DNA of 64,000 bases from Calliopsis andreniformis (GCF_051401765.1 NW_027480463.1:2294001-2358000); one strand, 5' to 3'. Counted from the first letter of the stretch, positions 13,916 to 27,200 are shown. Notes: generated from the letters alone by a model not told the origin. Made by a program: numbers and translations.

Positions 13916-15099
13916 TAAATGCTCAATCCTCAATTCTCAATCCTCAATCCTCAATGTTCAATCCTCAACAGCCAATCCTCAATCTTCAATCCTCAATCCT
14001 CAATCCTCAATTCTCAATCCACAATCCTCAATCCTCAGTCCTCTCTCCTCAAACCTCAATCCTCAATCTTCAATCCTCAATACTCAATCTTCAATCCTCA
14101 ATACTCAATCTTCAATCCTCAATGCTCAGTCCTCAAATTTCAATTCTGAATCCTCAATCCGGAACCCTCAATCTTCAGCCCTCAGTCCTCCACAATCAGT
14201 TGTCAATCCTCAATCCTCAATAGAATATACTCAATTCACAGTTTTCAATACTCAATACTCAATCTGCAATCTTCAAATCTTTATCCACAAACATCAATTC
14301 TCATCACTCAACCCTCAACACTCAGTCCTCAATGTTCAATCTTCAATCCTCAATTCTCAATCTTCAATCCTCAATACTGAACCTTCAATCCTCAATCCTC
14401 AATCCTCAGTCCTCAATCCTCAATCCTCAATCTTAATCTTCAATCCTCAGTACTCAATCTTCAATCCTCAATCCTCAATCTTCAATCCTCGATCGTCAAT
14501 CTTCAATCCTCAATACTCAATCTTCAATCCTCAATCCTCAATCCTCAATCCTCAATCCTCATTCTTCAATCCTCAATACCCAATCCTCAATCTTCAACCC
14601 TCAACCCTCAATCCTCAATCCTCAATTCTCAATCCTCAATCCTCAGTCCTCAGTCCTCAAACGTCAATCCTCAAACCTCAGCCCTCATCCTCAATCCTCA
14701 ATCCTCAATCCTCAATTCTCAATCTTCAATCCTCAATACTCAATCTTCAATCCTCAATGCTCAGTCCTCAAATTTCAATTCTGAATCCTCAATCCGGAAT
14801 CCTCAATCTTCAGCCCTCAGTCCTCAACAATCAGTTGTCAATCCTCAATCCTCAATAGAATATACTCAATTCACAGTTTTCAATACTCAATACTCAACCT
14901 GCAATCTTCAAATCTCTATCCACAAACATCAATTCTCATCACTCAACCCTCAACACTCAGTCCTCAACGCTCAATCCTCAATCCTCAATTCTCAATCTTC
15001 AATCCTCAATACTGAACCTTCAATCCTCAATCCTCAATCCTCAGTCCTCAATCCTCAATCCTCAATCTTAATCTTCAATCCTCAGTACTCAATCTTCAA
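13916..15099. repeat. Satellite block with two beta cassettes
   Basis: Gene-free satellite with beta-type cassettes A whose CAAATCT units are at 14274 (which has TTTATCC in place of CTATCC) and 14909. Each is preceded by the block CTCAGTCCTCAAATTTC, TTCTGAATCC and AATCCGGAA. The two cassettes are about 635 bp apart with closely similar flanks, so this looks like a local duplication. Confidence 0.75.
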
Positions 15100-15257
15100 T
15101 CCTCAATCCTCAATCCTCAATCCTCAATACTCAATCTTCAATCCTCAATCCTCAATCCTCAATCCTCAATCCTCATTCTTCAATCCTCAACACCCAATCC
15201 TCAATCTTCAATCCTCAATCCTCAATCATCAATTCTCAATCCTCAATCCTCAATCCT

Positions 15258-15354
15258 CAGACCTCAAACATCAATACTCAACCCTCAGTCCTCGTCCTCA
15301 ATCCACAACCCTCAATCCTCGATCCTCAATCTTCAATCATCAATATTCAATCTT
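15258..15354. repeat. Cassette B, representative copy (97 bp, marked by CCTCGTCCTC)
   Basis: This is a second fixed string of variant heptamers, from CAGACCT through CAAACAT, CAATACT, CAACCCT, CAGTCCT, the hexamer CGTCCT, CAATCCA, CAACCCT, CAATCCT, CGATCCT, CAATCTT, CAATCAT and CAATATT to CAATCTT. It contains 13 heptamers and one hexamer, so it always shifts the 7-bp register by one. Copies with GTCCTCGT(C/T)CTC recur more than 50 times across the window, for example near 605, 3215, 5305, 7887, 9847, 12720, 13077, 16220, 20566, 23710, 29831, 33008, 38841, 41586, 49470, 54645, 57497, 60478 and 62432. Left of about 15 kb the downstream part is usually a variant with CTTCATTCATC. Confidence 0.87.
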
Positions 15355-15396
15355 CAATCCTCAATCCTCAATCCTCAATACACAATCCTCAATCCT

Positions 15397-15431
15397 CAAT
15401 GTTCTATCCTCAATACGCAATCCTCAATCTT
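15397..15431. repeat. Cassette C, representative copy (AATGTTCTATCC ... CAATACGCAATCC)
   Basis: A five-heptamer string, CAATGTT CTATCCT then CAATACG CAATCCT CAATCTT, here 42 bp (six heptamers) after cassette B. It occurs about 30 times, for example near 18142, 20332, 23816, 26453, 29937, 32683, 35593, 38517, 41351, 42360, 46235, 49145, 53367, 55579, 57260 and 60244. Variants are CATTGTTCT (16327, 30866), AATGTTATATCC (56437) and AATGTTTCATCC (59190, 60585). I found none left of 15.3 kb, where cassette B is followed instead by AATGTTCAATCC and ACCCGATCCTCAGG. Confidence 0.85.
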
Positions 15432-17422
15432 CAATCCTCAATCCTCAACCCTCAATCCTCAATCCTCAACCTTAATCTTCAATCCTCAGTACTCAATCTT
15501 CAATACTCATTCCTCAATCCTCAATCCTCAATCCTCAATCTTCAATACTCAATACCCAATCCTCAATCTTCAATCCTCAATCCTCAATCCTCAGTGCTCA
15601 ATCCTCAATCCTCAATCCTCAATCTTCAATCCTCAGTCACAAATCCTCAATCTTCAATACTCACTCCTCAATCCTCAATCTTCAATCCTCAATCCTCAAT
15701 CCTCAGTCCTCAATCCTCAATCCTCAATCCTCAATCTTCAATCCTCAGTCACAAATCCTCAATCTTAAATGCTCACTCCTCAATCCTCAATCTTCAATCC
15801 TCAATACTCAGTCTTCAATCCTCAATCCTCAACCCTCAATCCTCATTCTTCAATCCTCAATACCCAATCCTCAATCTTCAATCCTCAATCCTCAATCCTC
15901 AATTCTCAATCCTCAATCCTCAATCCTCAATCCTCAATCCTCAATCCTCAATGTTCAATCCGCAATACCCAATCCTCAATCTTCTATTCGCAATCCTCAA
16001 TCCTCAATCCTCAATCCTCAATCCTCAATCCTCAATCCTCAATCTTCAATCCTCAATACTCAATCTTCAATCCTCAATCCTCAGTCCTCAGTCCTCAACC
16101 CTCATTCTTCAATCCTCAACAACCAATCCTCAATCTTCAATCCTCAAACCTCAATCCTCAATTCTCAATACTCATTCCTCAATCCTCAGACCTCAAACAT
16201 CAATACTCAACCCTCAGTCCTCGTCCTCAATCCACAACCCTCAATCCTCGATCCTCAATCTTCAATCATCAATATTCAATCTTCAATCCTCAATCCTCAA
16301 TCCTCAATACTCAATCCTCAATCCTCATTGTTCTATCCTCAATACGCAATCCTCAACCTTCAATCCTCAATCCTCAATCCTCAATCCTCACCCTCAATCC
16401 TCAATCCTCAGACCTCAAACCTCAATCCTGAAGCCACAATCCTGAACCCCCAATATTCAGCCCTCAGACCTCAACAATCAGTTCTGAATCCTCAATCGTC
16501 AATAGAATATCCTCAATTCACAGGTTTCAATACTCAATACTCAGCCTGCAATCTTCAAATCTCTATCCACAAACATCAATTCTCATCACTCAACCCTCAA
16601 TATTCAACGCACAACCCACAACCATCAATCCTCAGTCCTCAAAACTCAATCCCTAATCCTCAATCCTGAATCCTCAATCTTCAGCCCTCAGTCCTCAACA
16701 ATCAATGGTCAATCCTCAGTCCTCCATAGAGTATCCTCAATTCACAGTTTCAATACTCAATCCCTATTCTTCAATCTTCAAATCTCAATCCACAAACATC
16801 AGTTCTCATCACTCAACCCTCAACACTCAGTCCTCAGTCTTCAATCCTCAATCATCAATCCTCAACCTTCAATCCTCAATACTCAATCTTCAATCCTCAA
16901 TCCTCAATTCTCAATCCTCAATGCTGAATCCTCAATCGTCAATCCTCAATCCCCAATCCTCGATCTTCTATTCTCAATCCTCAATCGTCAATCCTCAGTC
17001 CTCAATCCTCGATCCTCAATACTCAATCTTCAATCCTCAATCCTCAATCCTCAATCCTCAATTCTCAATCCTCAATCCTCAATCCTCAATCTTCAATCCT
17101 CAATCATCAATCCTCAATCTTCAATCCTCAATACTCAATCTTCAATCCTCAATCCTCAATTCTCAATCCTCAATGCTGAATCCTCAATCGTCAATCATCA
17201 ATCCCCAATCCTCAATCTTCAATTCTCAATCCTCAATCGTCAATCCTCAGTCCTCAATCCTCGATCCTCAATACTCAATCTTCAATCCTCAATCCTCAAT
17301 CCTCAATCCTCAATCCTCAATCCTCAATTCTCAATCTTCAATCCTCAATACTCAATCTTCAATCCTCAATGCTCAGTCCTCAAATTTCAATTCTGAATCC
17401 TCAATCCGGAATCCTCAATCTT

Positions 17423-17576
17423 CAGCCCTCAGTCCTCAACAATCAGTTGTCAATCCTCAATCCTCAATAGAATATACTCAATTCACAGTTTTCAATACTC
17501 AATACTCAATCTGCAATCTTCAAATCTCTATCCACAAACATCAATTCTCATCACTCAACCCTCAACACTCAGTCCT
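17423..17576. repeat. Cassette A, representative beta-type copy (154 bp, 22 heptamers)
   Basis: This is a fixed string of diverged heptamers. It begins CAGCCCT, passes through CAACAAT, CAGTTGT, CAATAGA, ATATxCT, CAATTCA, CAGTTTT, CAATCTG and CAAATCT, then CTATCCA, CAAACAT and CATCACT, and ends near CAACACT, CAGTCCT. It recurs 61 times by reading. The CAAATCT (or CAGATCT/CAGACCT/CAAAACT) unit of each copy lies at: 12, 947, 1388, 1975, 2814, 4036, 4903, 5651, 6376, 7291, 8226, 8660, 9247, 10219, 11051, 11514, 14274, 14909, 16556, 16779, 17521, 19075, 19299, 21084, 21880, 25196, 25420, 27205, 28001, 31096, 31320, 32062, 33338, 34006, 34230, 34972, 36248, 36916, 37140, 37882, 39172, 39841, 40065, 43199, 43973, 44641, 44865, 45614, 46890, 47558, 47782, 48524, 49800, 50469, 50693, 51553, 53779, 61346, 62107, 63202 and 63789. 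The cassette starts 98 bp before each. The beta subtype carries ATATACTCAATTCAC. Confidence 0.93.
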
Positions 17577-18162
17577 CAAAGCTCAATCCTCAATCCTCAA
17601 TTCTCAATCTTCAATCCTCAATTCTGAACCTTCAATCCTCAATCCTCAATCCTCAGTCGTCAATCCTCAATCCTCAATCTTAATCTTCAATCCTCAGTTC
17701 TCAATCTTCAATCCTCAATCCTCAATCCTCAATCCTCAATCCTCAATCTTCAATCTTCAATACACAATCTTCAATCCTGAATCCTCAATCCTCAATCCTC
17801 AAACCCCAATCTTAATATTCAATCCTCATTACTCAATCATCAAGCCTCAATCCTCAATCCTCAATCCTCAATCCTCTACCTTCAATCCTCAATACTCAAT
17901 CTTCAATCCTCAATCCTCAATCCTCAACCCTCAATCCTCAATCCTCAATCCTCAATCCTCAATCGTCAATCTTCAATCCTCAATACTCAATCTTCAATCC
18001 TCAATCCTCAATACTCAATACTCCATCCTCATTCTACAATCCTCAATACCCAATCCTCAATCTTCAATCCTCAATCTTCAATCATCAATATTCAATCTTC
18101 AATCCTCAATCCTCAATCCTCAATACTCAATCCTCAATCCTCAATGTTCTATCCTCAATACG

Positions 18163-21100
18163 CAATCCTCAATCTTCAATCATCAATCCTCAATCCTCAT
18201 CCTCAATCCTCAATCCTCAATCTTAATCTTCAATCCTCAACACTCAATCTTCAATCCTCATTCTTCAATCCTCAATACCCAATCCTCAATCTTCAATCCT
18301 CAATCCTCAATCCTCAGTTCGCAATCCTCAATCCTCAATCCTCAACCCTCATTCTTCAATCCTCAATACCGAATCCTCAATCTTCAATCCTCAATCCTCA
18401 ATCCTCAATTCTAAATCCTCAATTCTGAATCCTCAGACTTCAAACATCAATACTCAACCCTCAGTCCTCGTCCTCAATCCACAACCCTCAATCCTCAATC
18501 CTCAATATTCAGTCATTAATATTCAACCTTCAATCCTCAATCCTCAATCCTCTATCCTCAACACTCAATCCTCACTGTTCAATCTTCAATACCCAACAAT
18601 CAGTCTTCAATCCTCAATCCTCAATTCTCAATGCTCAATCCTCAATCCTCAGACCTCAAACAGCAATACTCAACACTCAGTCCTCGTCCACAATCCACAA
18701 CCCTCAATCCTCGATCCTCAATCTTCAATCATCAATATTCAATCTTCAATCCTCAATCCTCAGTCCTCAATACTCAATCCTCAATCCTCAATGTTCTATC
18801 CTCAATACGCAATCCTCAATCTTCAATCCTCAATCCTCAATCCTCAATCCTCAATCCTCAATCCTCAATCCTCAATCTTAATCTTCATTCCTCAGTACTC
18901 ACCCTTCAATCCTCAATCCTCAATCCTCAGTCCTCAAACCTCAATCCTGAATCCACAATCCTGAACCCCCAATATTCAGCCCTCAGACCTCAACAATCAG
19001 TTGTGTGTCCTCAATCGTCAATAGAATATCCTCAATTCACAGGTTTCAATACTCAATACTCAGCCTGCAATCTTCAAAACTCTATCCACAAACATCAATT
19101 CCCATCACTCAACCCTCAATATTCAACGCCCAACCCTCCACCATCAATCCTCAGTCTTCAAAACTCAATCCCTAATCCTCAATCCTGTATCCTCAATCTT
19201 CAGCCCTTAGTCCTCAACAATCAATTGTCAATCCTCTGTCCACCATAGAATATCCTCAATTCACAGTTTTCAATACTCAATCCCTATTCTTCAATCTTCA
19301 AATCTCAATCCACAAACATCAATTCTCATCACTCAACCCTCAACACTCAGTCCTCAATCTTCAATCCTCAATCATCAATCCTCAAACTTCAATCCTCAAT
19401 ACTCAATCTTCAATCCTCCATCCTCAATCCTCAATCCTCAATCCTCAATCCTCAATCGTCAGGCTTCAATGCTCAATACTCAATCTTCAATCCTCAATCC
19501 TCAATACTCAATCCTCAATCATCATTCTTCAATCCTCAATACCCAATCCTCAATCTTCAATCCTCAATCCTCAATCCTCAATCCTCAATCCTCAATCCTC
19601 AGTCCTCAGTCCTCAAACCTCAATCCTCAACCCTCAGCTCTCATCCTCAATCCTTAATCGACAATCCTCAATCCTCAATCTTCTATCCTCAATACTCAAT
19701 CTTCAATCCTGAATCCTCAGTCCTCAATGTTCAATCCTCAATCCTCAGTCCTCAAACCTCAATCCTGAATCCTCAATCCTCAATCCTCAATCCTCAATCC
19801 TTAATCGTCAATCTTCAATCCTCAATACTCAATCGTCAATCCTCAGTCCTCAATCCTCAATCCTCAATCTTAATCTTCAATCCTCAGTTCTCAATCTTCA
19901 ATCCTCAATCCTCAATCCTCAATCCTCAATCCTCAATCTTCAATCTTCAATACACAATCTTCAATCCTGAATCCTCAATCCTCAATCCTCAATCCCCAAT
20001 CTTAATATTCAATCCTCAGTACTCAATCATCAAGCCTCAATCCTCAATCCTCAATCCTCAATCCTCTACCTTCAATCCTCAATACTCAATCTTCAATCCT
20101 CAATCCTCAATCCTCAATCCTCAATCCTCAATCCTCAATCCTCAATCCTCAATCGTCAGTCTTCAATCCTCAATACTCAATCTTCAATCCTCAATCCTCA
20201 ATACTCAATACTCAATCCTCATTCTACAATCCTCAATACCCAATCCCCAATCTTCAATCCTCAATCTTCAATCATCAATATTCAATCTTCAATCCTCAAT
20301 CCTCAATCCTCAATACTCAATCCTCAATCCTCAATGTTCTATCCTCAATACGCAATCCTCAATCTTCAATCATCAATCCTCAATCCTCATCCTCAATCCT
20401 CAATCCTCAATCTTAATCTTCAATCCTCAACACTCAATCTTCAATCCTCATTCTTCAATCCTCAATACCCAATCCTCAATCTTCAATCCTCAATCCTCAA
20501 TCCTCAGTTCGCAATCCTCAATCCTCAATCCTCAGACCTCAGGCATCAACACTCAACCCTCAGTCCTCGTTCTCAATCCACAACCCTCAATCCTCGATCC
20601 TCAATCTTCAATCATCAATATTCAACCTTCAATCCTCAATCCTCAATCCTCAATACTCAATCCTCAATCCTCAATGTTCTATCCTCAATACGCAATCCTC
20701 AATCTTCAATCCTCAAACCTCAATCCTCAATCCTCAATCCTCAACCCTCAATCTTAATCTTCAATCCTCAGTACTCAATCTTCAATCCTCAATCCTCAAT
20801 ACTCAATCCTCAATCCTCATTATTCAATCCTCAATACCCAATCCTCAATCTTCAATCCTCAATCCTCAATCCTCAATCCTCAATCCTCAATTCTCAATCT
20901 TCAATCCTGAACACTCAATCTTCAATCCTCAATGCTCAGTCCTCAAATTTCAATTCTGAATCCTCAATCCGGAACCCTCAGTCTTCAGCCCTCAGTCCCC
21001 AACAATCAGTTGTCAATCCTCAATCCTCAATATAATATACTCAATTCACAGTTTTCAATACTCAATACTCAATCTGCAATCTTCAAATCTCTATCCACAA

Positions 21101-24100
21101 ACATCAATTCTCATCATTCAACCCTCAACACTCAGTCCTCAATGTTCAACCCTCAATCCTCAATTCTCAATCTTCAATCCTCAATACTGAACCTTCAATC
21201 CTCAATCCTCAATCCTCAGTCCTCAATCCTCAATCCTCACTCTTAATCTTCAATCCTCAGTACTCAATCTTCAGTACTCAATCTTCAATCCTCAATCCTC
21301 AATCCTCAATCCTCAATCCTCAATCTTCAATCCTCAATACTCAATCATCAATCCTCAATCCTCAATCCTCAATCCTCAATCCTCAATCCTCAATCCTCAA
21401 TCGTCAATCTTCAATCCTCAATACTCAATCTTCAATCCTCAATCCTCATTCTTCAATCCTCAATACCCAATCCTCAATCTTAAATCCTCAATCCTCAATT
21501 CGCAATCCTCCATCCTCAATCCTCAGGCCTCAAGTATCAATACTCAACCCTCAGTCCTCGTCCTCAATCCACAACCCTCAATCCTCAATCCTCAATACTC
21601 AATCCCCAATCCTCATTCTTCAATCCACATTCTTCAATCCTCAATACCCAATCCTCAATCTTCAATCCTCAATCCTCAATCCTCAATGCTCAATCTTCAA
21701 TCCTCAATACTCAATCTTCAGTCCTCAATCCTCAGTCATCAAACCTCAATCCTGAATCCTCAATCCTGAATCCTCAACCTTCAGCCCTCAGTACTCAACA
21801 GTCAGTGGTCTATCCTCAATCCTCAATAGAATATCATGATTTCACAGTTTTCGATACTCAATAGTCAATCTGCAATCTTCAGATCTCTATCCACAAACAC
21901 CAATTCTCATCACTCAAACCTCAACACTCAGTACTCAATGTTCAATCCTCAATCCTCAATTCTCAACCTTCAGTCCTCAATACTGGATCTTCAATCCTCA
22001 ACCCTCAATCCTCAATCCTCAATCCTCAATACTCAATCTTCAATCCTCAGTCCCCAATCCTCAATCTTCAATCCTCAATCCTCAATCCTCAATCCTCAAT
22101 CCTCAACATTCAATCCTCAATACTCAATATTCAATCCTCAATGCTTAATACTCAATCCCCAATCCTCATTCTTCAATCCTCATTCTTCAATCCTCAATCC
22201 TCAATCCTCAATCATCATTCTTCAATCCTCAATACCCTAGCCTCAATCTTCAATCCTCAATCCTCAATCCTCAATACCCAATCCTCAATCTTGAATCCTC
22301 AATCCTCAATCCTCAATTTTCAACCCTCAATCCTCAATCCTCAATCCTCAATCTTCAATCCTCAATACTCAATCTTCAATCCTCAATCCTCAATACTCAA
22401 TCCTCAATCCTCAATCCTCAATTCGCAATATTCAATACTCAATACTCAATATTCAATCCTCAATGCTCAATACTCAATCCCCAATCCTCATTCTTCAATC
22501 CTCATTCTTCAATCTTCAATCCTCAATCCCCAACACCCAATCCTCAATTCGCAATCCTCAATAGTCGATCTTCAATCCACAATACTCAATGTTCAATCCT
22601 CAATCCTCAATCCTCAATCCTCAATCATCATTCTTCAACCCTCAATACCCTATCCTCAATCTTCAATCCTCAATCCTCAATCCTCAATACCCAATCCTCA
22701 ATCTTCAATCCTCAATCCTCAATCCTCAATCCTCAATCCTCAATCCTCAATCCTCAATCTTCAAACCTCAATCCTCAATCCTCAATCCTCAACCCTCAAT
22801 CTTAATCTTCAATCCTCAGTACTCAATCTTCAATCCTCAATCCTCAATACTCAATCCTCAATCCTCATTATTCAATCCTCAATACCCAATCCTCAATCTT
22901 CAATCCTCAATCCTCAATCCTCAATCCTCAATCCTCAATCTTCAATCCTCAATCCTCAATCCTCAATCCTCAATCCTCAATCTTCAATCGTCGATACTCA
23001 ATCTTCAATCCTCAATACTCAATCCTCAATCTTCAATCCTTAGTCCCAAATCCTCAATCTTCAATACTCACTCCTCAATCCTCAGTCTTCAATCCTCAAT
23101 GCTCAATCCACAATCCTCAATCCTCAATCTTCAATCCTCAATACTCAACCTTCAATCCTCAATCCTCAATTCTCAATCCCCAAAGCTCAATCCTCAATCG
23201 TCAATCCTCAATCCCCAGTCCTCATTCTTCAATCCTCAATACCCAATCCTCAATCTTCAATCCTCAATCCTCAATCCTCAATTCTCAATCCTCATTCCTC
23301 AACCCTCAGACCTCAAACAGCAATACTCAACCCTCCGTCCTCGTCCTCAATCCAAAACCATCAATCCTCAATCCTCAATATTGAATCATCAATATTCAAT
23401 CTTCAGTCCTCAGTCCTCAATCCTCAATCCTCAATCCTCAATCCTCAATGTTCAATCCGCAGTACCCAATCCTCAATCATCTATCCGCAATCCTCAATCC
23501 TCAATCCTCAATCCTCAATCCTCAATCCTCAACCTTCAATCCTCAATACTCAATCTTCAATCCTCAATCCTCAATCCTCAATCCTCAATCCTCATTCTTC
23601 AATCCTCAACACCCAATCCTCAATCTTCAATCCTCAATCCTCAATCCTCAATTCTCAATCCTCAATCCTCAATCCTCAGACCTCAAACATCAATACTCAA
23701 CCCTCAGTCCTCGTCCTCAATCCACAACCCTCAATCCTCGATCCTCAATCTTCAATCATCAATATTCAATCTTCAATCCTCAATCCTCAATCCTCAATAC
23801 ACAATCCTCAATCCTCAATGTTCTATCCTCAATACGCAATCCTCAATCTTCAATCCTCAATCCTCAACCCTCAATCCTCAATCCTCAACCTTAATCTTCA
23901 ATCCTCAGTACTCAATCTTCAATACTCATTCCTCAATCCTCAATCCTCAATCCTCAATCTTCAATACTCAATACCCAATCCTCAATCTTCAATCCTCAAT
24001 CCTCAATCCTCAGTGCTCAATCCTCAATCCTCAATCCTCAATCTTCAATCCTCAGTCACAAATCCTCAATCTTCAATACTCACTCCTCAATCCTCAATCT

Positions 24101-24283
24101 TCAATCCTCAATCCTCAATCCTCAGTCCTCAATCCTCAATCCTCAATCCTCAATCTTCAATCCTCAGTCACAAATCCTCAATCTTAAATGCTCACTCCTC
24201 AATCCTCAATCTTCAATCCTCAATACTCAGTCTTCAATCCTCAATCCTCAATCCTCAATCCTCATTCTTCAATCCTCAATACC
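18163..24283. repeat. 6,121-bp tandem unit, copy 1
   Basis: All marker positions between about 18163 and 24283 reappear exactly 6,121 bp further on; every pair checked gave the same offset. Contents in order are C/B flanks, a gamma-delta pair (19075/19299), a beta cassette (21084), an alpha cassette (21880), the 0.9-kb segment shared with 11.3-12.2 kb, a long cassette-A-free stretch, and the 15.1-15.9-type block with its CAGTCACAAATCC marks. Only two single-base differences from copy 2 were noticed: CTCTACC at 20067 against CTCTGCC, and CAATACT near 22393 against CAATCCT. Confidence 0.92.
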
Positions 24284-27200
24284 CAATCCTCAATCTTCAA
24301 TCATCAATCCTCAATCCTCATCCTCAATCCTCAATCCTCAATCTTAATCTTCAATCCTCAACACTCAATCTTCAATCCTCATTCTTCAATCCTCAATACC
24401 CAATCCTCAATCTTCAATCCTCAATCCTCAATCCTCAGTTCGCAATCCTCAATCCTCAATCCTCAACCCTCATTCTTCAATCCTCAATACCGAATCCTCA
24501 ATCTTCAATCCTCAATCCTCAATCCTCAATTCTAAATCCTCAATTCTGAATCCTCAGACTTCAAACATCAATACTCAACCCTCAGTCCTCGTCCTCAATC
24601 CACAACCCTCAATCCTCAATCCTCAATATTCAGTCATTAATATTCAACCTTCAATCCTCAATCCTCAATCCTCTATCCTCAACACTCAATCCTCACTGTT
24701 CAATCTTCAATACCCAACAATCAGTCTTCAATCCTCAATCCTCAATTCTCAATGCTCAATCCTCAATCCTCAGACCTCAAACAGCAATACTCAACACTCA
24801 GTCCTCGTCCACAATCCACAACCCTCAATCCTCGATCCTCAATCTTCAATCATCAATATTCAATCTTCAATCCTCAATCCTCAGTCCTCAATACTCAATC
24901 CTCAATCCTCAATGTTCTATCCTCAATACGCAATCCTCAATCTTCAATCCTCAATCCTCAATCCTCAATCCTCAATCCTCAATCCTCAATCCTCAATCTT
25001 AATCTTCATTCCTCAGTACTCACCCTTCAATCCTCAATCCTCAATCCTCAGTCCTCAAACCTCAATCCTGAATCCACAATCCTGAACCCCCAATATTCAG
25101 CCCTCAGACCTCAACAATCAGTTGTGTGTCCTCAATCGTCAATAGAATATCCTCAATTCACAGGTTTCAATACTCAATACTCAGCCTGCAATCTTCAAAA
25201 CTCTATCCACAAACATCAATTCCCATCACTCAACCCTCAATATTCAACGCCCAACCCTCCACCATCAATCCTCAGTCTTCAAAACTCAATCCCTAATCCT
25301 CAATCCTGTATCCTCAATCTTCAGCCCTTAGTCCTCAACAATCAATTGTCAATCCTCTGTCCACCATAGAATATCCTCAATTCACAGTTTTCAATACTCA
25401 ATCCCTATTCTTCAATCTTCAAATCTCAATCCACAAACATCAATTCTCATCACTCAACCCTCAACACTCAGTCCTCAATCTTCAATCCTCAATCATCAAT
25501 CCTCAAACTTCAATCCTCAATACTCAATCTTCAATCCTCCATCCTCAATCCTCAATCCTCAATCCTCAATCCTCAATCGTCAGGCTTCAATGCTCAATAC
25601 TCAATCTTCAATCCTCAATCCTCAATACTCAATCCTCAATCATCATTCTTCAATCCTCAATACCCAATCCTCAATCTTCAATCCTCAATCCTCAATCCTC
25701 AATCCTCAATCCTCAATCCTCAGTCCTCAGTCCTCAAACCTCAATCCTCAACCCTCAGCTCTCATCCTCAATCCTTAATCGACAATCCTCAATCCTCAAT
25801 CTTCTATCCTCAATACTCAATCTTCAATCCTGAATCCTCAGTCCTCAATGTTCAATCCTCAATCCTCAGTCCTCAAACCTCAATCCTGAATCCTCAATCC
25901 TCAATCCTCAATCCTCAATCCTTAATCGTCAATCTTCAATCCTCAATACTCAATCGTCAATCCTCAGTCCTCAATCCTCAATCCTCAATCTTAATCTTCA
26001 ATCCTCAGTTCTCAATCTTCAATCCTCAATCCTCAATCCTCAATCCTCAATCCTCAATCTTCAATCTTCAATACACAATCTTCAATCCTGAATCCTCAAT
26101 CCTCAATCCTCAATCCCCAATCTTAATATTCAATCCTCAGTACTCAATCATCAAGCCTCAATCCTCAATCCTCAATCCTCAATCCTCTGCCTTCAATCCT
26201 CAATACTCAATCTTCAATCCTCAATCCTCAATCCTCAATCCTCAATCCTCAATCCTCAATCCTCAATCCTCAATCGTCAGTCTTCAATCCTCAATACTCA
26301 ATCTTCAATCCTCAATCCTCAATACTCAATACTCAATCCTCATTCTACAATCCTCAATACCCAATCCCCAATCTTCAATCCTCAATCTTCAATCATCAAT
26401 ATTCAATCTTCAATCCTCAATCCTCAATCCTCAATACTCAATCCTCAATCCTCAATGTTCTATCCTCAATACGCAATCCTCAATCTTCAATCATCAATCC
26501 TCAATCCTCATCCTCAATCCTCAATCCTCAATCTTAATCTTCAATCCTCAACACTCAATCTTCAATCCTCATTCTTCAATCCTCAATACCCAATCCTCAA
26601 TCTTCAATCCTCAATCCTCAATCCTCAGTTCGCAATCCTCAATCCTCAATCCTCAGACCTCAGGCATCAACACTCAACCCTCAGTCCTCGTTCTCAATCC
26701 ACAACCCTCAATCCTCGATCCTCAATCTTCAATCATCAATATTCAACCTTCAATCCTCAATCCTCAATCCTCAATACTCAATCCTCAATCCTCAATGTTC
26801 TATCCTCAATACGCAATCCTCAATCTTCAATCCTCAAACCTCAATCCTCAATCCTCAATCCTCAACCCTCAATCTTAATCTTCAATCCTCAGTACTCAAT
26901 CTTCAATCCTCAATCCTCAATACTCAATCCTCAATCCTCATTATTCAATCCTCAATACCCAATCCTCAATCTTCAATCCTCAATCCTCAATCCTCAATCC
27001 TCAATCCTCAATTCTCAATCTTCAATCCTGAACACTCAATCTTCAATCCTCAATGCTCAGTCCTCAAATTTCAATTCTGAATCCTCAATCCGGAACCCTC
27101 AGTCTTCAGCCCTCAGTCCCCAACAATCAGTTGTCAATCCTCAATCCTCAATATAATATACTCAATTCACAGTTTTCAATACTCAATACTCAATCTGCAA

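Larger units (their letters stand above)
15100..18620. repeat. 3.5-kb block, first copy (second copy 29640-33160)
   Basis: Matches 29640-33160 at an offset of 14,540 bp, which becomes 14,541 after about 16749, where this copy has lost one T (CACAGTTTCAATAC versus CACAGTTTTCAATAC). It carries C-B-C elements, a gamma-delta pair (16556/16779) and a beta cassette (17521). Its first 0.75 kb also recurs at about 23520-24280, at the end of the first 6,121-bp unit. After 18620 the two copies diverge because the second has about 397 bp with an epsilon cassette that is missing here. Confidence 0.87.

Noticed and set aside
17437..17450. CAACAATCAGTTGT, a small inverted repeat in cassette A that might be an operator or hairpin
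   Set aside because: The stem is only about four base pairs (ACAA/TTGT), and in alpha copies it is changed to CAGTGGTCC, so pairing is not kept.
16705..18414. Longest + strand reading frame (569 codons), and similar ones at 22589-24187, 28710-30308, 31462-32955, 34372-35865, 47924-49417 and 12488-13918
   Set aside because: They are translations of the satellite. Overlapping long frames with the same heptapeptide occur in all + frames, starts are chance ATG or alternative start codons in variant heptamers, ends are where TTAATC or a T/A change makes a stop, and there is no codon bias, domain, signal peptide or separate 5' region.
21028..21042. TATAATATA-like string in a beta cassette (also near 27150), possible promoter
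   Set aside because: It comes from a single-base change of the usual AATAGAATATAC to AATATAATATAC inside a repeat. It appears twice only because of the 6,121-bp duplication and has no gene downstream.
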